NCBI RefSeq assembly: GCF_017302275.1
Contig: NZ_JAFLDR010000002.1
Coordinates: 62,001-126,000, forward strand
Source: Sulfuritalea sp.
GTDB taxonomy: Bacteria; Pseudomonadota; Gammaproteobacteria; Burkholderiales; Rhodocyclaceae
DNA length: 64,000 bases
Direction of reading: 5' to 3'
Within the stretch, counting starts at the first letter, position 1, and every line of letters starts with the position of its first letter. A model generated the notes under the pieces. The model did not search any database and was not told where the DNA came from. It saw nothing but the letters and a program-made list of their open reading frames with translations. Shown here piece by piece: positions 26,937-36,056 of this stretch. Both the position numbers and the translations under genes were made by a program.

Positions 26937-29789
26937 ATGGAACTCGCCAAGAGCTTCGAACCCGCCGACATCGAGCGGCGCTGGTACCCGATCTGGGAGT
27001 CGCGCGGCTATTTCGCCGCCGGACTCGACACCGCCAGGAGCGACAATTTCTGCATCCTGCTGCCGCCGCCGAACGTCACCGGCACGCTGCACATGGGCCA
27101 CGGCTTCAACCAGGCGATCATGGATTCCCTTACCCGCTACCACCGCATGCGCGGCGACAACACGCTGTGGCAGCCGGGCACCGACCACGCCGGCATCGCG
27201 ACGCAGATCGTCGTCGAACGCCAGCTTGACGCCCAGGGCCAGTCGCGCCACGACCTCGGACGCGAGAAATTCCTCGAAAAAGTCTGGGAATGGAAGAAAT
27301 ACTCCGGCGACACCATCACGCGCCAGATGCGCCGACTGGGAACCTCACCCGACTGGTCGCGCGAACGATTCACGATGGACGCGGGCCTGTCGAAGATCGT
27401 CACCGAAACCTTCGTTCGCCTTTACAACGAAGGCCTGATTTACCGCGGCAAGCGCCTGGTGAACTGGGACCCGAAGCTGCTCACCGCCGTGTCCGACCTC
27501 GAAGTGGTCAGCGAGGAGGAAGACGGCTCGATGTGGGAGATCCACTACCCGTTCGCCTGCGGCAAGGGTTCGCTGACGGTGGCGACGACCCGCCCGGAAA
27601 CCATGCTCGGCGACGTCGCGGTGGCCATCAATCCCGACGACGACCGCTACAAACACCTGATCGGCAAGCAGGTTCAGTTGCCGCTGTGTGACCGCACGAT
27701 CCCGGTCATCGCCGACAGCTACGTGGACCCGGAATTCGGCACCGGCTGCGTCAAGATCACGCCGGCGCACGACTTCAACGACTGGCAGGTCGGCCATCGC
27801 CACGGCCTCGCGCCGATCAGCGTGCTGACCCTGGACGCACGCATCAACCAACACGGCCCTGAAAAGTATCGCGGCATGGACCGCTACGAAGCGCGCCGTG
27901 CGATCGTCGCCGACCTTGAAGCGGCCGGCCTGCTGGCCAGCGTGAAACCGCACAAGCTGATGGTGCCGCGCGGCGACCGTACCGGCGCGGTGATCGAGCC
28001 GATGCTCACCGACCAGTGGTTCGTCGCCATGAGCAAGCCTGGCGCCGATGGCAGCAGCATCGCCGGCAAGGCGCTGGAATGCGTGGCCTCAGGCGAAATC
28101 CGCTTCGTGCCGGAGAACTGGGTCAACACCTACAACCAGTGGCTCAACAACATCCAGGACTGGTGCATCTCGCGCCAGCTCTGGTGGGGCCACCAGATCC
28201 CGGCCTGGTATTCGGACGACGGGCGCTTCTACGTCGCCCACGACGAAGCCGAGGCCTACGCCCAGGCCAGGCGCGATGGTTACACGGGTGGCCTCGAACG
28301 CGATCCGGACGTGCTCGACACCTGGTATTCGTCGGCGCTATGGCCCTTCTCGACACTGGACTGGACGCCCGAGTGGCCCGCCAAGTCGAATACCGCGCTG
28401 GACCTCTACCTGCCCTCGACGGTGCTGGTCACCGGTTTCGACATCATCTTCTTCTGGGTGGCGCGCATGGTGATGATGACGAAGCACATCACCGGCAAGA
28501 TCCCGTTCAAGGATGTCTACGTGCACGGCCTGATCCGCGACGCGGAAGGCCAGAAGATGAGCAAATCCAAGGGCAACGTGCTCGATCCGATCGACCTGAT
28601 CGACGGCATCACGCTCGACGAACTGGTCAAGAAGCGCACCACGGGCCTGATGAATCCGAAGGATGCGGCCAAGATCGAAAAGCGGACACGCCGCGAGTAT
28701 CCGGATGGCATTCCCGGCTTCGGCACCGACGCGCTGCGCTTCACCTTCCTTTCGCTGGCCTCGCCGGGGCGCGACATCAAGTTCGACATGCAGCGCTGCG
28801 AGGGCTATCGCAATTTCTGCAACAAGCTGTGGAATGCCTCGCGCTTCGTTCTGATGAATTGCGAGGGTCAGGACTGCGGCCTCGCCGAACATGGCTCCGA
28901 CGCCTGCACCGGCAGCTACCTCGACTTTTCACCGGCCGACCGCTGGATCGTCAGCCGCCTGCAGAAGGTCGAGCAGGAAGTCGCGCAGCACTTCGCCGAC
29001 TACCGCTTCGACCTGCTGGCGCGCGCCATCTACGAATTCGTCTGGGACGAGTATTGCGACTGGTACCTGGAACTGGCCAAGGTGCAGATCCAGACCGGTG
29101 GCGAAGCCCGCCAGCGCGCCACGCGCCGCACGCTGGTGCGCGTGCTGGAGACCTTGCTGCGCCTGGCGCATCCGCTGATCCCCTTCATCACCGAGGAACT
29201 CTGGCAGACGGTAGCCCCGCTGGCCGGTCGCGCCGACGCTGCCGACGAGTCGCGTTCGCTGATGCGGCAGCCCTACCCGAAGGCCGACCTGTCGCGCTGC
29301 GATACCGCGGCCGAAGCCTGGGTGGCGCGACTCAAGGACATGATCAACGCCTGCCGCAGCCTGCGCGGCGAGATGAACATTTCCCCAGCGCAGAAGGTGC
29401 CGTTGATCGGCGCCTGCGACGCCCCGAAGGAAGCCCCCTTGGGGGGTACGGCGATCCTGAACGCGTATGCGCCCTACCTCGCCGCACTGGCCAGGCTGTC
29501 CGCCGTGACGGCAGCGGAATCGCTGCCGGATTCCGACGCACCGGTGCAGATCGTCGGCGAGTTCCGCCTGATGCTGAAGATCGAGGTCGACGTGGCGGCG
29601 GAGCGGGAGCGGATGGGCAAGGAAATCCTGCGCATCGAAGGCGAAATCGGCAAGGCCGAAAAGAAACTGGCCACCGAAAGTTTCGTCGCCCGCGCTCCGG
29701 CCGCCGTGGTGGCGCAGGAGCGGGAACGCCTCGCCGGCTTCCGGGCTACTCTGGCTAAACTCGTGGCGCAGAGGCAGCGCCTGGGCTGA
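26937..29789 (+). CDS. valS: Valyl-tRNA synthetase
   Basis: 950 residues, full length. The class Ia signatures are HMGHG at 52-56 (HIGH) and KMSKS at 540-544. The editing domain ([15 protein letters not shown]) and anticodon-binding domain precede a C-terminal coiled coil ([22 protein letters not shown]) typical of ValRS. A TAAAAT hexamer about 30 bases upstream could be a -10 element. A short insert ([13 protein letters not shown]) near residue 830 looks like low-complexity sequence. Confidence 0.97.
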   Translation: MELAKSFEPADIERRWYPIWESRGYFAAGLDTARSDNFCILLPPPNVTGTLHMGHGFNQAIMDSLTRYHRMRGDNTLWQPGTDHAGIATQIVVERQLDAQGQSRHDLGREKFLEKVWEWKKYSGDTITRQMRRLGTSPDWSRERFTMDAGLSKIVTETFVRLYNEGLIYRGKRLVNWDPKLLTAVSDLEVVSEEEDGSMWEIHYPFACGKGSLTVATTRPETMLGDVAVAINPDDDRYKHLIGKQVQLPLCDRTIPVIADSYVDPEFGTGCVKITPAHDFNDWQVGHRHGLAPISVLTLDARINQHGPEKYRGMDRYEARRAIVADLEAAGLLASVKPHKLMVPRGDRTGAVIEPMLTDQWFVAMSKPGADGSSIAGKALECVASGEIRFVPENWVNTYNQWLNNIQDWCISRQLWWGHQIPAWYSDDGRFYVAHDEAEAYAQARRDGYTGGLERDPDVLDTWYSSALWPFSTLDWTPEWPAKSNTALDLYLPSTVLVTGFDIIFFWVARMVMMTKHITGKIPFKDVYVHGLIRDAEGQKMSKSKGNVLDPIDLIDGITLDELVKKRTTGLMNPKDAAKIEKRTRREYPDGIPGFGTDALRFTFLSLASPGRDIKFDMQRCEGYRNFCNKLWNASRFVLMNCEGQDCGLAEHGSDACTGSYLDFSPADRWIVSRLQKVEQEVAQHFADYRFDLLARAIYEFVWDEYCDWYLELAKVQIQTGGEARQRATRRTLVRVLETLLRLAHPLIPFITEELWQTVAPLAGRADAADESRSLMRQPYPKADLSRCDTAAEAWVARLKDMINACRSLRGEMNISPAQKVPLIGACDAPKEAPLGGTAILNAYAPYLAALARLSAVTAAESLPDSDAPVQIVGEFRLMLKIEVDVAAERERMGKEILRIEGEIGKAEKKLATESFVARAPAAVVAQERERLAGFRATLAKLVAQRQRLG

Positions 29790-29798
29790 GGCAGGCGG

Positions 29799-30929
29799 CT
29801 AGCGGTAGCGCCGCAGGTACAGGGACTCGAACAGGTCCTTGGCGCCGTGCATCAGCCTCATGCGCGGCAGGGCCCAGGCCGAGGTTTCGGTGCGGCGCAC
29901 CAGCATGCCGGCATCGAGGCTGTCGACGATGCACATGAGTTCGACCGCGAAGGTCTGGTCCGGCGCGCGCCCGTCGAGTTCGGCGAGCAGGTTCGCCGCC
30001 GCCGTGGCGGCCTGCAGGTCGGCCATGTGCGCCTGCTTAGGCATCCAGTCGGGGCCGGGGAAACTGCCCGCGTCGCCCACCACATAGACGTTCTCGCGAC
30101 CGCCGACGCGGCAGTGCGCGTCGGCCTGGATCAGGCCGCCGCTCGATCGCGGCAAGTCGGTATTGTCGAACCAGGCATTGCCGGTCATGCCGGGCATGAA
30201 GACGATGATGTCGGCGGCGAACTCGCCGCCCTCGGTCTTGACCTTGCCAGGCTCGAATCCGACCATCTTGTGCCCGAGGTGGGTGGCGATCTCGCGGCGC
30301 TTCATTTCGCCCATCAGGCGCTCCACGGCCTTTTCGCCGAGGCGGTTGCCCGGCTTGGGCATCGGATTGAAGAAGACCAGCTTGATCTCTTCGCGCCGTC
30401 CCTCGCGGCGCAACTGGGTATCCAGCCCGAACAGGAATTCGAAGATAGGTCCGCCGCGCATCGCGGTCGGCTCGTTCGGATTGCCGGCGAAGCCCAGCGC
30501 GATGGTGCCCGACTCCAGCTCGGCGACCCGGGTGCGCAGGCGTTCCACCGGGGCGATGCCCTCACAGGGCAGGATGGCCAGATCGATGCCCGGCAGTTTC
30601 TTGATGAAGCGTCCGCCGCAGGCGATGATGAGGCCGTCGTTGCCGACCGCACCGGTGCCGGTCAGCACGCTGTGCCCGCCGTCGGCCAGGCCGTTGGCCT
30701 CCGCCGCGACGAACTGTATGTCGTTTTCGCGCAGGAACTTGTCGAGCGGCACCACCAGATCCTGCGCCTTGCGCTTGCCGGAAGGCAGCCAGATCAGGCT
30801 GGGCAGGTAGATGAATTCCGGCCGCGGCGCGATCATGGTGATGCGCGCGCTAGCGTCGAGCTTGCGCAGGCTGCGCGCCGCGGTCAGGGCGCCGAAACCG
30901 GCGCCGATGATGCTGATGTTCTTGCCCAT
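29799..30929 (-). CDS. SQR/FCSD-like FAD-dependent oxidoreductase
   Basis: 376 residues from an ATG with GGAGAAGG upstream. The N-terminal dinucleotide fold has GAGFGALTAARSL (9-21); the C-terminal FAD segment is NVYVVGDAGSFPGPDWMPKQAHMA. Overall pattern is that of sulfide:quinone oxidoreductases and flavocytochrome c sulfide dehydrogenases. Cysteines are at 104, 122, 273 and 333. The SQR segment that normally carries a redox cysteine before GPPYE reads GFAGNPNEP...GGPIFEF here, with no Cys, so polysulfide-forming activity is uncertain. It has no signal peptide. It closes the minus-strand sulfur cluster. Confidence 0.7.
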   Translation of the reverse strand: MGKNISIIGAGFGALTAARSLRKLDASARITMIAPRPEFIYLPSLIWLPSGKRKAQDLVVPLDKFLRENDIQFVAAEANGLADGGHSVLTGTGAVGNDGLIIACGGRFIKKLPGIDLAILPCEGIAPVERLRTRVAELESGTIALGFAGNPNEPTAMRGGPIFEFLFGLDTQLRREGRREEIKLVFFNPMPKPGNRLGEKAVERLMGEMKRREIATHLGHKMVGFEPGKVKTEGGEFAADIIVFMPGMTGNAWFDNTDLPRSSGGLIQADAHCRVGGRENVYVVGDAGSFPGPDWMPKQAHMADLQAATAAANLLAELDGRAPDQTFAVELMCIVDSLDAGMLVRRTETSAWALPRMRLMHGAKDLFESLYLRRYR

Positions 30930-31062
30930 TGCCTTCTCCCTTGCGCCGCGCGGCAGACGCCACATTGCGCCTGCCCGCATTTTACCGCCCACGCCAGCGC
31001 CCGCCGCGATCATTGATCCTCCAAGCGCCATCGGAACTGCCTTGTCCGGCGACCGGCCCCGG

Positions 31063-31086
31063 AAAGTCGGCGCCGGCGGGACGGCG
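31063..31086 (+). repeat. 24-bp dispersed repeat, intergenic
   Basis: Copy AAAGTCGGCGCCGGCG, GG, ACGGCG in the 183-base gap between the periplasmic-protein gene and the SQR-like gene. Nothing else is recognisable in that gap apart from C/G-rich sequence. Confidence 0.75.
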
Positions 31087-31112
31087 GCGGAGAGCCTGAA
31101 GCCATCAGCGCC

Positions 31113-32024
31113 TCAGCGCGCGTCCTTCTTGCCGCCGACGGTGAGTGACAATGCTTCGCGGATCGCTTCGGGCGACTTCATGATGTTCATGAAACTGTTG
31201 GCACCCATCATCGACAGGTCGGGAAAGCTGATCGCGATGCGAAAGCGCGCATACTGGGCAAAGACGGTCTTGTCCGACACCAGGATGTCATAGGGAAGGT
31301 GAGCCGCCGACTTCACGTCCTTGAAGTCGATCTCGCTCATCAGGTATGCATCGTCCATCATCTTGCTGTCGCCCACGCTCTTCATCGCCACGCCGAAAAG
31401 AACCTCATTCTTGCCGGCGACATCGACCCGATAGACTTTGGTCACGCCATGCTTGCCGGCCGCGAGCCCGGCTTCGACGGCCTTGACCGCCTCTTCGTGG
31501 CTGCCGTACTTGACGAACTCGTTCGGCTCATTGAAGTACTCCATGCCGAAGGCATAGTGGTACTTGCGCAAAGCCTCCGCCGTCAATCCCTTCGCGCCGA
31601 ACTCTTCGACCTTGCCCAACGCCGCCTGAAGCTTGCCGGCCGTATCCTTCAACTCTCCGCTCATGCGATAAGCATTGGCCCAATAGGGAGGGTTGGTATA
31701 GGAAACCTGCACCTCGTCCTTGACCTTGACCACCGCCACGCGCATCGCGGCACCGAAGCCGCCGTGCTCCGACTTGGCGGCCGTGCCGCGCAATTCGTCG
31801 TTGGTCACGCCGATGACCGTCGTGTTCGCGTACGGCGAATAGCTGCCGGCCACGGTAAAACCGGCCTTGCTCAGCGCTGCCTTGGTCGCCTCGACCTTCT
31901 GCGCGACGTCGCCCGCTCCTTTCGAGGCAAGGACGAACGGCTTCAGCACGACTTCCTGCGCAAATGCCGCCGCGGCGGACAAGGTCATGATCAATACAGC
32001 AACGCTATTCAGAATTCTGGACAT
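31113..32024 (-). CDS. Periplasmic protein of unknown function, DUF302-like
   Basis: 303 residues with a clear signal peptide (MSRILNSVAVLIMTLSAAAAFAQ, cleavage after AFA). Residues 35-115 (QKVEATKAALSKAGFTV, then HGGFGAAMRVAVVKV and VSYTNPPYWANAYRM) are weakly like DUF302. The rest is not recognised. It has no cysteine and no heme motif. It lies between a FadL-type porin gene and an SQR-like gene, all in the same direction, so a periplasmic role in handling a sulfur compound or hydrophobic substrate is possible but only inferred from position. Confidence 0.75.
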   Translation of the reverse strand: MSRILNSVAVLIMTLSAAAAFAQEVVLKPFVLASKGAGDVAQKVEATKAALSKAGFTVAGSYSPYANTTVIGVTNDELRGTAAKSEHGGFGAAMRVAVVKVKDEVQVSYTNPPYWANAYRMSGELKDTAGKLQAALGKVEEFGAKGLTAEALRKYHYAFGMEYFNEPNEFVKYGSHEEAVKAVEAGLAAGKHGVTKVYRVDVAGKNEVLFGVAMKSVGDSKMMDDAYLMSEIDFKDVKSAAHLPYDILVSDKTVFAQYARFRIAISFPDLSMMGANSFMNIMKSPEAIREALSLTVGGKKDAR

Positions 32025-32126
32025 ATCTCCCTCCTGGGAATGTTATGCAAACGAAACTTTCGGGACGACGCGGGTCGACCCGGACGGTCGGGAGCGACCT
32101 CCGGCGCGAACCGCCAGTTGGATGAA

Positions 32127-32162
32127 GCACGGGCCGAAAGCGTCTCCGCTTTCAGCCCGTGC
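32127..32162. other. Strong stem-loop between fadL-type gene and the periplasmic-protein gene
   Basis: GCACGGGC pairs with GCCCGTGC, and inside it GAAAGCG pairs with CGCTTTC around TCTC. It lies 38 bases past the porin stop on the minus strand. No T-run follows on either strand, so it may be an mRNA-stabilising hairpin or a Rho-assisted terminator. Confidence 0.6.
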
Positions 32163-32199
32163 CGGTCAGACTTGTTGCACTCCGAACGGAATCAACCGA

Positions 32200-33534
32200 T
32201 CAGAACTTCAGACCGTAGGCGATGCCGAGAGAATCCTGCGACATCTCGATCTTGTCGGTTCCAGCGGCGTTTCCGGTGAAGAAGTTGAACAGGCTCGGAC
32301 CGCTGACCGAGTTCTTGGCCGCATGCATGTACGACATGGTCACTTCGGAATCCTTGCTCACGCTGTAGGTGAAGCCCAGGGTGTAGTGATTCTGCACGAC
32401 GCCGGGAGCCAGCATGTTGAAGGTCACATCACGCGACGAAATGGGATTCTCGGCGTGGTTGTAACCAAAGCGCACGGTCAGGTCCTTGTTGAACTGGTAC
32501 TCGGCACCGAGCTTGATGACATCGATGTTGGACCAGCCGAAACCGCGGCAGGTCGAGCAGCCGAGCGATCCGGGAATGCCGGCGCCCAGGCCAGCCGGAT
32601 CCAGCGGCATGACACTCGAATTGCCGACGGACTTCACATCGCCGTAATTGATGCGCTGGAAATCGGCCGCCAGCTTCCACTGGTCGTTGGGCTTGAAGGC
32701 AATGCCGATGCTCCAGTTTTCCGGAACGTCGAAGCCTCCCTCTTCCGCGAACAGGCCTTTGTAAAGATCAAGCTTGCCCATTTTCATCTTCGACGAATAG
32801 GCCGCGCCCATCGTGACCTGATCGGTAAGCTGGCCCATCCAGCCGAATCGCAGGCCGACGCCGTTCGACTTGTCGCGACCGAGGTTGCTCAGATTCGCCG
32901 GAGTGGCGGAGAAGCCGGCAAAGGACTGGATGCCGCTGGCCTTGAACTGCTGGTGAGCCAGGAGCAGGGAAACACCCAGCGAATGCTGCTTGTTGACCTT
33001 CATCGCAAATGTCGGAGCCACGATCAACTGCATCATGTCGATGCCGAGGCGACCGTTGCCGCAGAGCAGGTTGGCCCGTGCCCAAGTGGCGCCGAAGCCG
33101 GCACAGGCACCCGCTGCGCCGGGGTTCTGGTCACCGGGATAGTCGGTATTCATGCCGCCGTTGCCGTACACCGTTACACCCAACGACATGTCCCAGCCCA
33201 ACATTTTGTTGTAGCCAAATTCCGGAACGTAGTGGAGGTTGCTGCCGCTATCCGCTGTCCCATTCAGTGTGCCGCCACCTACTGTGCCACCGCTGCGCGA
33301 AATGCTCCGCTTCGGCGAGAAGAAGTCGACACCGACATCCAGCCTGTCACCGGCCCAGACCATGCTGGCCGGGTTGTTGGCGCCGCCCATGGCGTCGGAT
33401 GCCATCGCGGTTGCGGCGCCGCCCATACCCTTGGCTTTCATGCCGTAGCCATGCGCAAAATAGCCATCCGTCGCGAAGGCCGACCCGGACGCGGCGGCAA
33501 CGGCCAGCAGTGCTGCAATTTTTTTCAGTTTCAT
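32200..33534 (-). CDS. FadL/OmpP1-type outer-membrane porin
   Basis: 444 residues. A signal peptide (cleavage near AFA-TDGYF) is followed by the FadL hatch pattern AHGYGMKAKGMGGAATAMASDAMGGANNPASM and a beta-rich barrel ending in an aromatic/hydrophobic strand (SLGIAYGLKF). FadL proteins pass hydrophobic molecules across the outer membrane. In sulfur oxidisers, FadL-type genes have been proposed to take up hydrophobic sulfur species; here the position between dsrE2 and an SQR-like gene fits that idea but does not prove it. Confidence 0.88.
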   Translation of the reverse strand: MKLKKIAALLAVAAASGSAFATDGYFAHGYGMKAKGMGGAATAMASDAMGGANNPASMVWAGDRLDVGVDFFSPKRSISRSGGTVGGGTLNGTADSGSNLHYVPEFGYNKMLGWDMSLGVTVYGNGGMNTDYPGDQNPGAAGACAGFGATWARANLLCGNGRLGIDMMQLIVAPTFAMKVNKQHSLGVSLLLAHQQFKASGIQSFAGFSATPANLSNLGRDKSNGVGLRFGWMGQLTDQVTMGAAYSSKMKMGKLDLYKGLFAEEGGFDVPENWSIGIAFKPNDQWKLAADFQRINYGDVKSVGNSSVMPLDPAGLGAGIPGSLGCSTCRGFGWSNIDVIKLGAEYQFNKDLTVRFGYNHAENPISSRDVTFNMLAPGVVQNHYTLGFTYSVSKDSEVTMSYMHAAKNSVSGPSLFNFFTGNAAGTDKIEMSQDSLGIAYGLKF

Positions 33535-33602
33535 TCAGATTTCTCCCCGATGGTGTTGGATAAATTTCAACAAGTTATAGGTGTAAACCGAAGCAACTAA
33601 TG

Positions 33603-33635
33603 AAGTCCAGACGAACCGTGGGGACGGCTGGACTT
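33603..33635. other. Stem-loop between dsrE2 and the FadL-type gene
   Basis: AAGTCCAG at 33603-33610 pairs with CTGGACTT at 33628-33635, with a smaller CCGT/ACGG stem inside. It is 15 bases past the dsrE2 stop on the minus strand. No clear T-run. Confidence 0.5.
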
Positions 33636-33649
33636 GTGTTGCTTTCCTG

Positions 33650-34264
33650 CTACATGAAAAGGCTGACGTCGGCCTTTTGCGCCACCGGAAGGAAGGTCGC
33701 CGCGCCGGCGAAGTCCAGGCCGGGAACGAAGTCATCGTGGTGGAAACCGAACAGGTCCACCGTCATCTGGCAGGCGATGAACTTGACGTCGGCCTCCTGC
33801 GCCAGGCCGCGCAGTTCTTCGATCGTGGCGACGCCGTTGTTCTTGATGGTCTGCTGCATCAGCAGGGTGGCGACGGTTTCGAAGCCGGGAACGCCGGCCT
33901 GGATGATGTTGGGAATGTTCCAGTTGATGCCCTTGAACCATTCCGGGCCGAACGGCATCTTCATTGGCATGCCGGGGTTGCCGAGCGGACTGACCTTCAG
34001 GTCGGAGACATCCTTCTTCAGCAGGTTGAGGCCGTAGAAGGTAAAGAAGATCGACACGTCCCAGCCCAGCGCAGCGGCGGTCGAGCCAAGTATGAAAGGC
34101 GGATAGGCCCAATCCAGCGTGCCACGGGTCGCGATGATCGCCATCGAGGGTGTCTTCGACTCTTCACGCTCGCGCAAGGCCTGCTCGATCTTCTGCGGCA
34201 GAAGCTCTTCCAGGCGGCGATTGACCAACTCGTCGATGCTAGTGATTTCGGGGATGGCACCCAT
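33650..34264 (-). CDS. dsrE2: DsrE2-type sulfur-carrier protein (DsrE/F-like)
   Basis: 204 residues. DsrE2 proteins take part in cytoplasmic sulfane-sulfur relay with TusA and rhodanese. After an N-terminal helix (DELVNRRLEELLPQKIEQALRE), the DsrE fold begins at MAIIATRGTLDWAYPPFILGSTAAALGWDVSIFFTFYGLNLL. A candidate sulfur-carrying Cys165 sits in KFIACQMTVDLFGF. A long insertion rich in Met, Pro and Gly (about 90-125) is typical of DsrE2. A rhodanese partner gene is not adjacent. A conserved A/T-rich motif lies 70-110 bases upstream. Confidence 0.88.
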   Translation of the reverse strand: MGAIPEITSIDELVNRRLEELLPQKIEQALREREESKTPSMAIIATRGTLDWAYPPFILGSTAAALGWDVSIFFTFYGLNLLKKDVSDLKVSPLGNPGMPMKMPFGPEWFKGINWNIPNIIQAGVPGFETVATLLMQQTIKNNGVATIEELRGLAQEADVKFIACQMTVDLFGFHHDDFVPGLDFAGAATFLPVAQKADVSLFM

Positions 34265-34333
34265 GTCTTGGCTCCCTGCCTATATGATCAATTCCGAATA
34301 GTCTGATAAAGTGCGGCGCAGCATCCAGAAAAA

Positions 34334-34372
34334 TTTTTCTATCGCCGGATAGCCAACAATAATCGCATGGCT
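34334..34372 (-). promoter_or_regulatory. Candidate regulator site upstream of dsrE2
   Basis: The plus strand reads TTTTTCTATC, GCCGGATAG, CCAACAATAATCGC. It resembles the sites before soeA (39769) and sat (54637), especially TTTCTAT...GATA followed by AACAAT-AT-GC, which it shares with the soeA site. It lies 70-108 bases upstream of the dsrE2 start. Confidence 0.45.
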
Positions 34373-34425
34373 ATCCTGCTTTGGGAGACGGGCTCCTGAC
34401 CGGAATACCCGAGGGACGAGCGTCG

Positions 34426-34449
34426 AAAGTCGGCGCTGGCAATACGGCG
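34426..34449 (+). repeat. 24-bp dispersed repeat between tusA and dsrE2
   Basis: Copy AAAGTCGGCGCTGGCA, AT, ACGGCG in the 243-base gap downstream of tusA. Nothing coding is seen in this gap; its other element is the A/T-rich motif. Confidence 0.75.
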
Positions 34450-34507
34450 CAAGGATGTGCAAAACACGGCCCGCCCGCAGGCAGGCCGCCGGAAAAGACG
34501 ATGCCGC

Positions 34508-34735
34508 TTACTTGCGCTTCATGAAGAATTCGAATTCCTTGTCCTTTTCCGCGCTGGCCAGCAGCTCGTTGCCGGTCTGCTTGGCGAAGGCGGCGAAATC
34601 CTTGACCGAACCCGGATCGGTGGCAATGATGCGCAACACCTGACCGGACTGAAGCTCGGCCAGCGACTTCTTGGCGCGAAGGATGGGAAGCGGGCAGTTA
34701 AGGCCGCGGGCGTCGAGTTCCTTGTCGAAGTTCAT
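34508..34735 (-). CDS. tusA: TusA sulfur-carrier protein
   Basis: 75 residues, the full family length. The signature is DARGLNCPLPILRAKK with the sulfur-carrying Cys14. TusA moves persulfide sulfur in the cytoplasm; in sulfur oxidisers it hands sulfur from rhodanese/DsrE2 towards the oxidising enzymes. It lies between soeC and dsrE2 on the same strand, consistent with that role. Confidence 0.95.
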   Translation of the reverse strand: MNFDKELDARGLNCPLPILRAKKSLAELQSGQVLRIIATDPGSVKDFAAFAKQTGNELLASAEKDKEFEFFMKRK

Positions 34736-34829
34736 GTGCTTGTCCTCTATCTTGGTTTGGCTGTTGTGAAACTGGATTCGTACTTAAGCTTTCAATAATA
34801 TACCCAAAGTCCATAGGCGGGAAAAGGGC

Positions 34830-35807
34830 TCAGGCGATGGCCCGGTAATACAGGTTCTGCGGATGATTGGCTTGGGCGAAGAAGAACCAGCGTTCCGCCA
34901 GCATTCCCGCATATTGCACCAAAAAAGCCGCCACCAGCGATGCGGCCGCGCCTTGCATGCCGGAAGCTAGAAGCACCAATGGCAGGGGAAATACCGCGAT
35001 CAGGAAGAACCACTTGATTGCGCGCAGCGCACCCACGGAACTGCCGTGGAAAAATTCCCGCGTATTGAAACTGCCACCCATGAAACCCTGGGTTTTTTGC
35101 GTGATCGTCGGATGCTTGATGCCGATGGCAGTCTGCAGCGTCGACTTGGGCTTAAGCCGGGAATTGCGGTAGAGCGACGCCGCGCGGCCCAGGAATCCGA
35201 GCAGGGTGATGATGGCCGCCCATCCGGCGAGGAAGCCGACCAGTTCCGGCGCCGTGAAGGCGGCGAACGCTGCCGCCAGGGAAAAGCCCGAAGCCCCCCC
35301 GAGCAGGATGTAGTTGACCACCGTCAGCGGCGAATGCCATTCGGCAAGGAACTTCAGACTGGCGTAAATCATCGCCGTGCAGACGAACAAGGCAAAGGCC
35401 AGCAGTGTGCCCGCGACACCCAGTATCGCGCTCGGATCCACCGGCAGCCCGCCGGGCAGGGTCATCAGTACCGGATGCCAGCCCAGCCAGTGGGCGAGGC
35501 CGTAGAGGCACACCACGCCCATGAAGGCGGGCAGGACGATCACTTCGCGCGACAGCCACGAGGTGCGCCATTTCGTCGCTGCACGCCAGGCACGCTCCGG
35601 GTGCCCCAGATGGAAGAACGATGCGCCCAGGCCAGCCACCAGGAGCACCAGTGCCAGCAGGCTGCCCTGGCCGTAGAAGGCATGGGCATCCGGTTGCGGC
35701 AGCAGCTTGAAGGCCGCGTAGGACTGGGCCGTGAACAGTGCCAGGAACAGACCCTGGGCGGCGCCAATAAGGGTGGTCAGAAAGATGACGGAGAACGCGG
35801 GATGCAT
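34830..35807 (-). CDS. soeC: SoeC, membrane anchor of sulfite dehydrogenase (DmsC/NrfD-like)
   Basis: 325 residues with about eight transmembrane helices and the DmsC-type motif ASFFHLGHPERAWRA. It should anchor SoeAB to the cytoplasmic side of the membrane and pass electrons to quinone. The ATG at 35807 places the first helix at the N-terminus. It is separated from soeB by copy 4 of the structured repeat. Confidence 0.9.
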   Translation of the reverse strand: MHPAFSVIFLTTLIGAAQGLFLALFTAQSYAAFKLLPQPDAHAFYGQGSLLALVLLVAGLGASFFHLGHPERAWRAATKWRTSWLSREVIVLPAFMGVVCLYGLAHWLGWHPVLMTLPGGLPVDPSAILGVAGTLLAFALFVCTAMIYASLKFLAEWHSPLTVVNYILLGGASGFSLAAAFAAFTAPELVGFLAGWAAIITLLGFLGRAASLYRNSRLKPKSTLQTAIGIKHPTITQKTQGFMGGSFNTREFFHGSSVGALRAIKWFFLIAVFPLPLVLLASGMQGAAASLVAAFLVQYAGMLAERWFFFAQANHPQNLYYRAIA

Positions 35808-35813
35808 GTTGGC

Positions 35814-36022
35814 TAACGTGAAACAGCGGGTTCGGCGTGGCAGGTGACAGCCGAGCGAAGCGAGCAAATTAGAAGCCTCCCCGAGAGGGGGCGAGGCGGT
35901 GTTTCGCACCGCATGCGGTGCGCCGCCGCAGCCGGCTGGCTGTGCAAAGCCAGCCGTTGGCCGCGCAGCGGATGGGAGGGGCGGGCCTTCAATCTGCTTT
36001 TCGCGTGTTTCATCTTCTGTGG
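35814..36022 (-). repeat. ~200-bp structured repeat, copy 4
   Basis: Complete minus-strand copy. It begins with ACAGAAGATGAAACACGCG shortly after the soeB stop and ends with CCGCTGTTTCACGTTA next to soeC. The inverted TGAAACA and TGTTTCA ends, the GGCTGGCTTTGCACAGCC hairpin and the CTCGCTTCGCTCG segment are all present. Confidence 0.8.
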
Positions 36023-36056
36023 GTGATGCTCGGTGTCATAAGCGTTAGGAGCCCGC

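Noticed and set aside
24892-27438. An 848-codon plus-strand open frame across folK, pcnB and the valS start
   Set aside because: Runs antisense to folK and pcnB and out of frame with valS; no start signal or domain supports it.
35813-36013. Short frame starting MKHAKS, with similar ones in the other structured-repeat copies
   Set aside because: The frame arises from the repeat's ATGAAACAC end; frame and length are not conserved between copies, so it is not taken as a gene.
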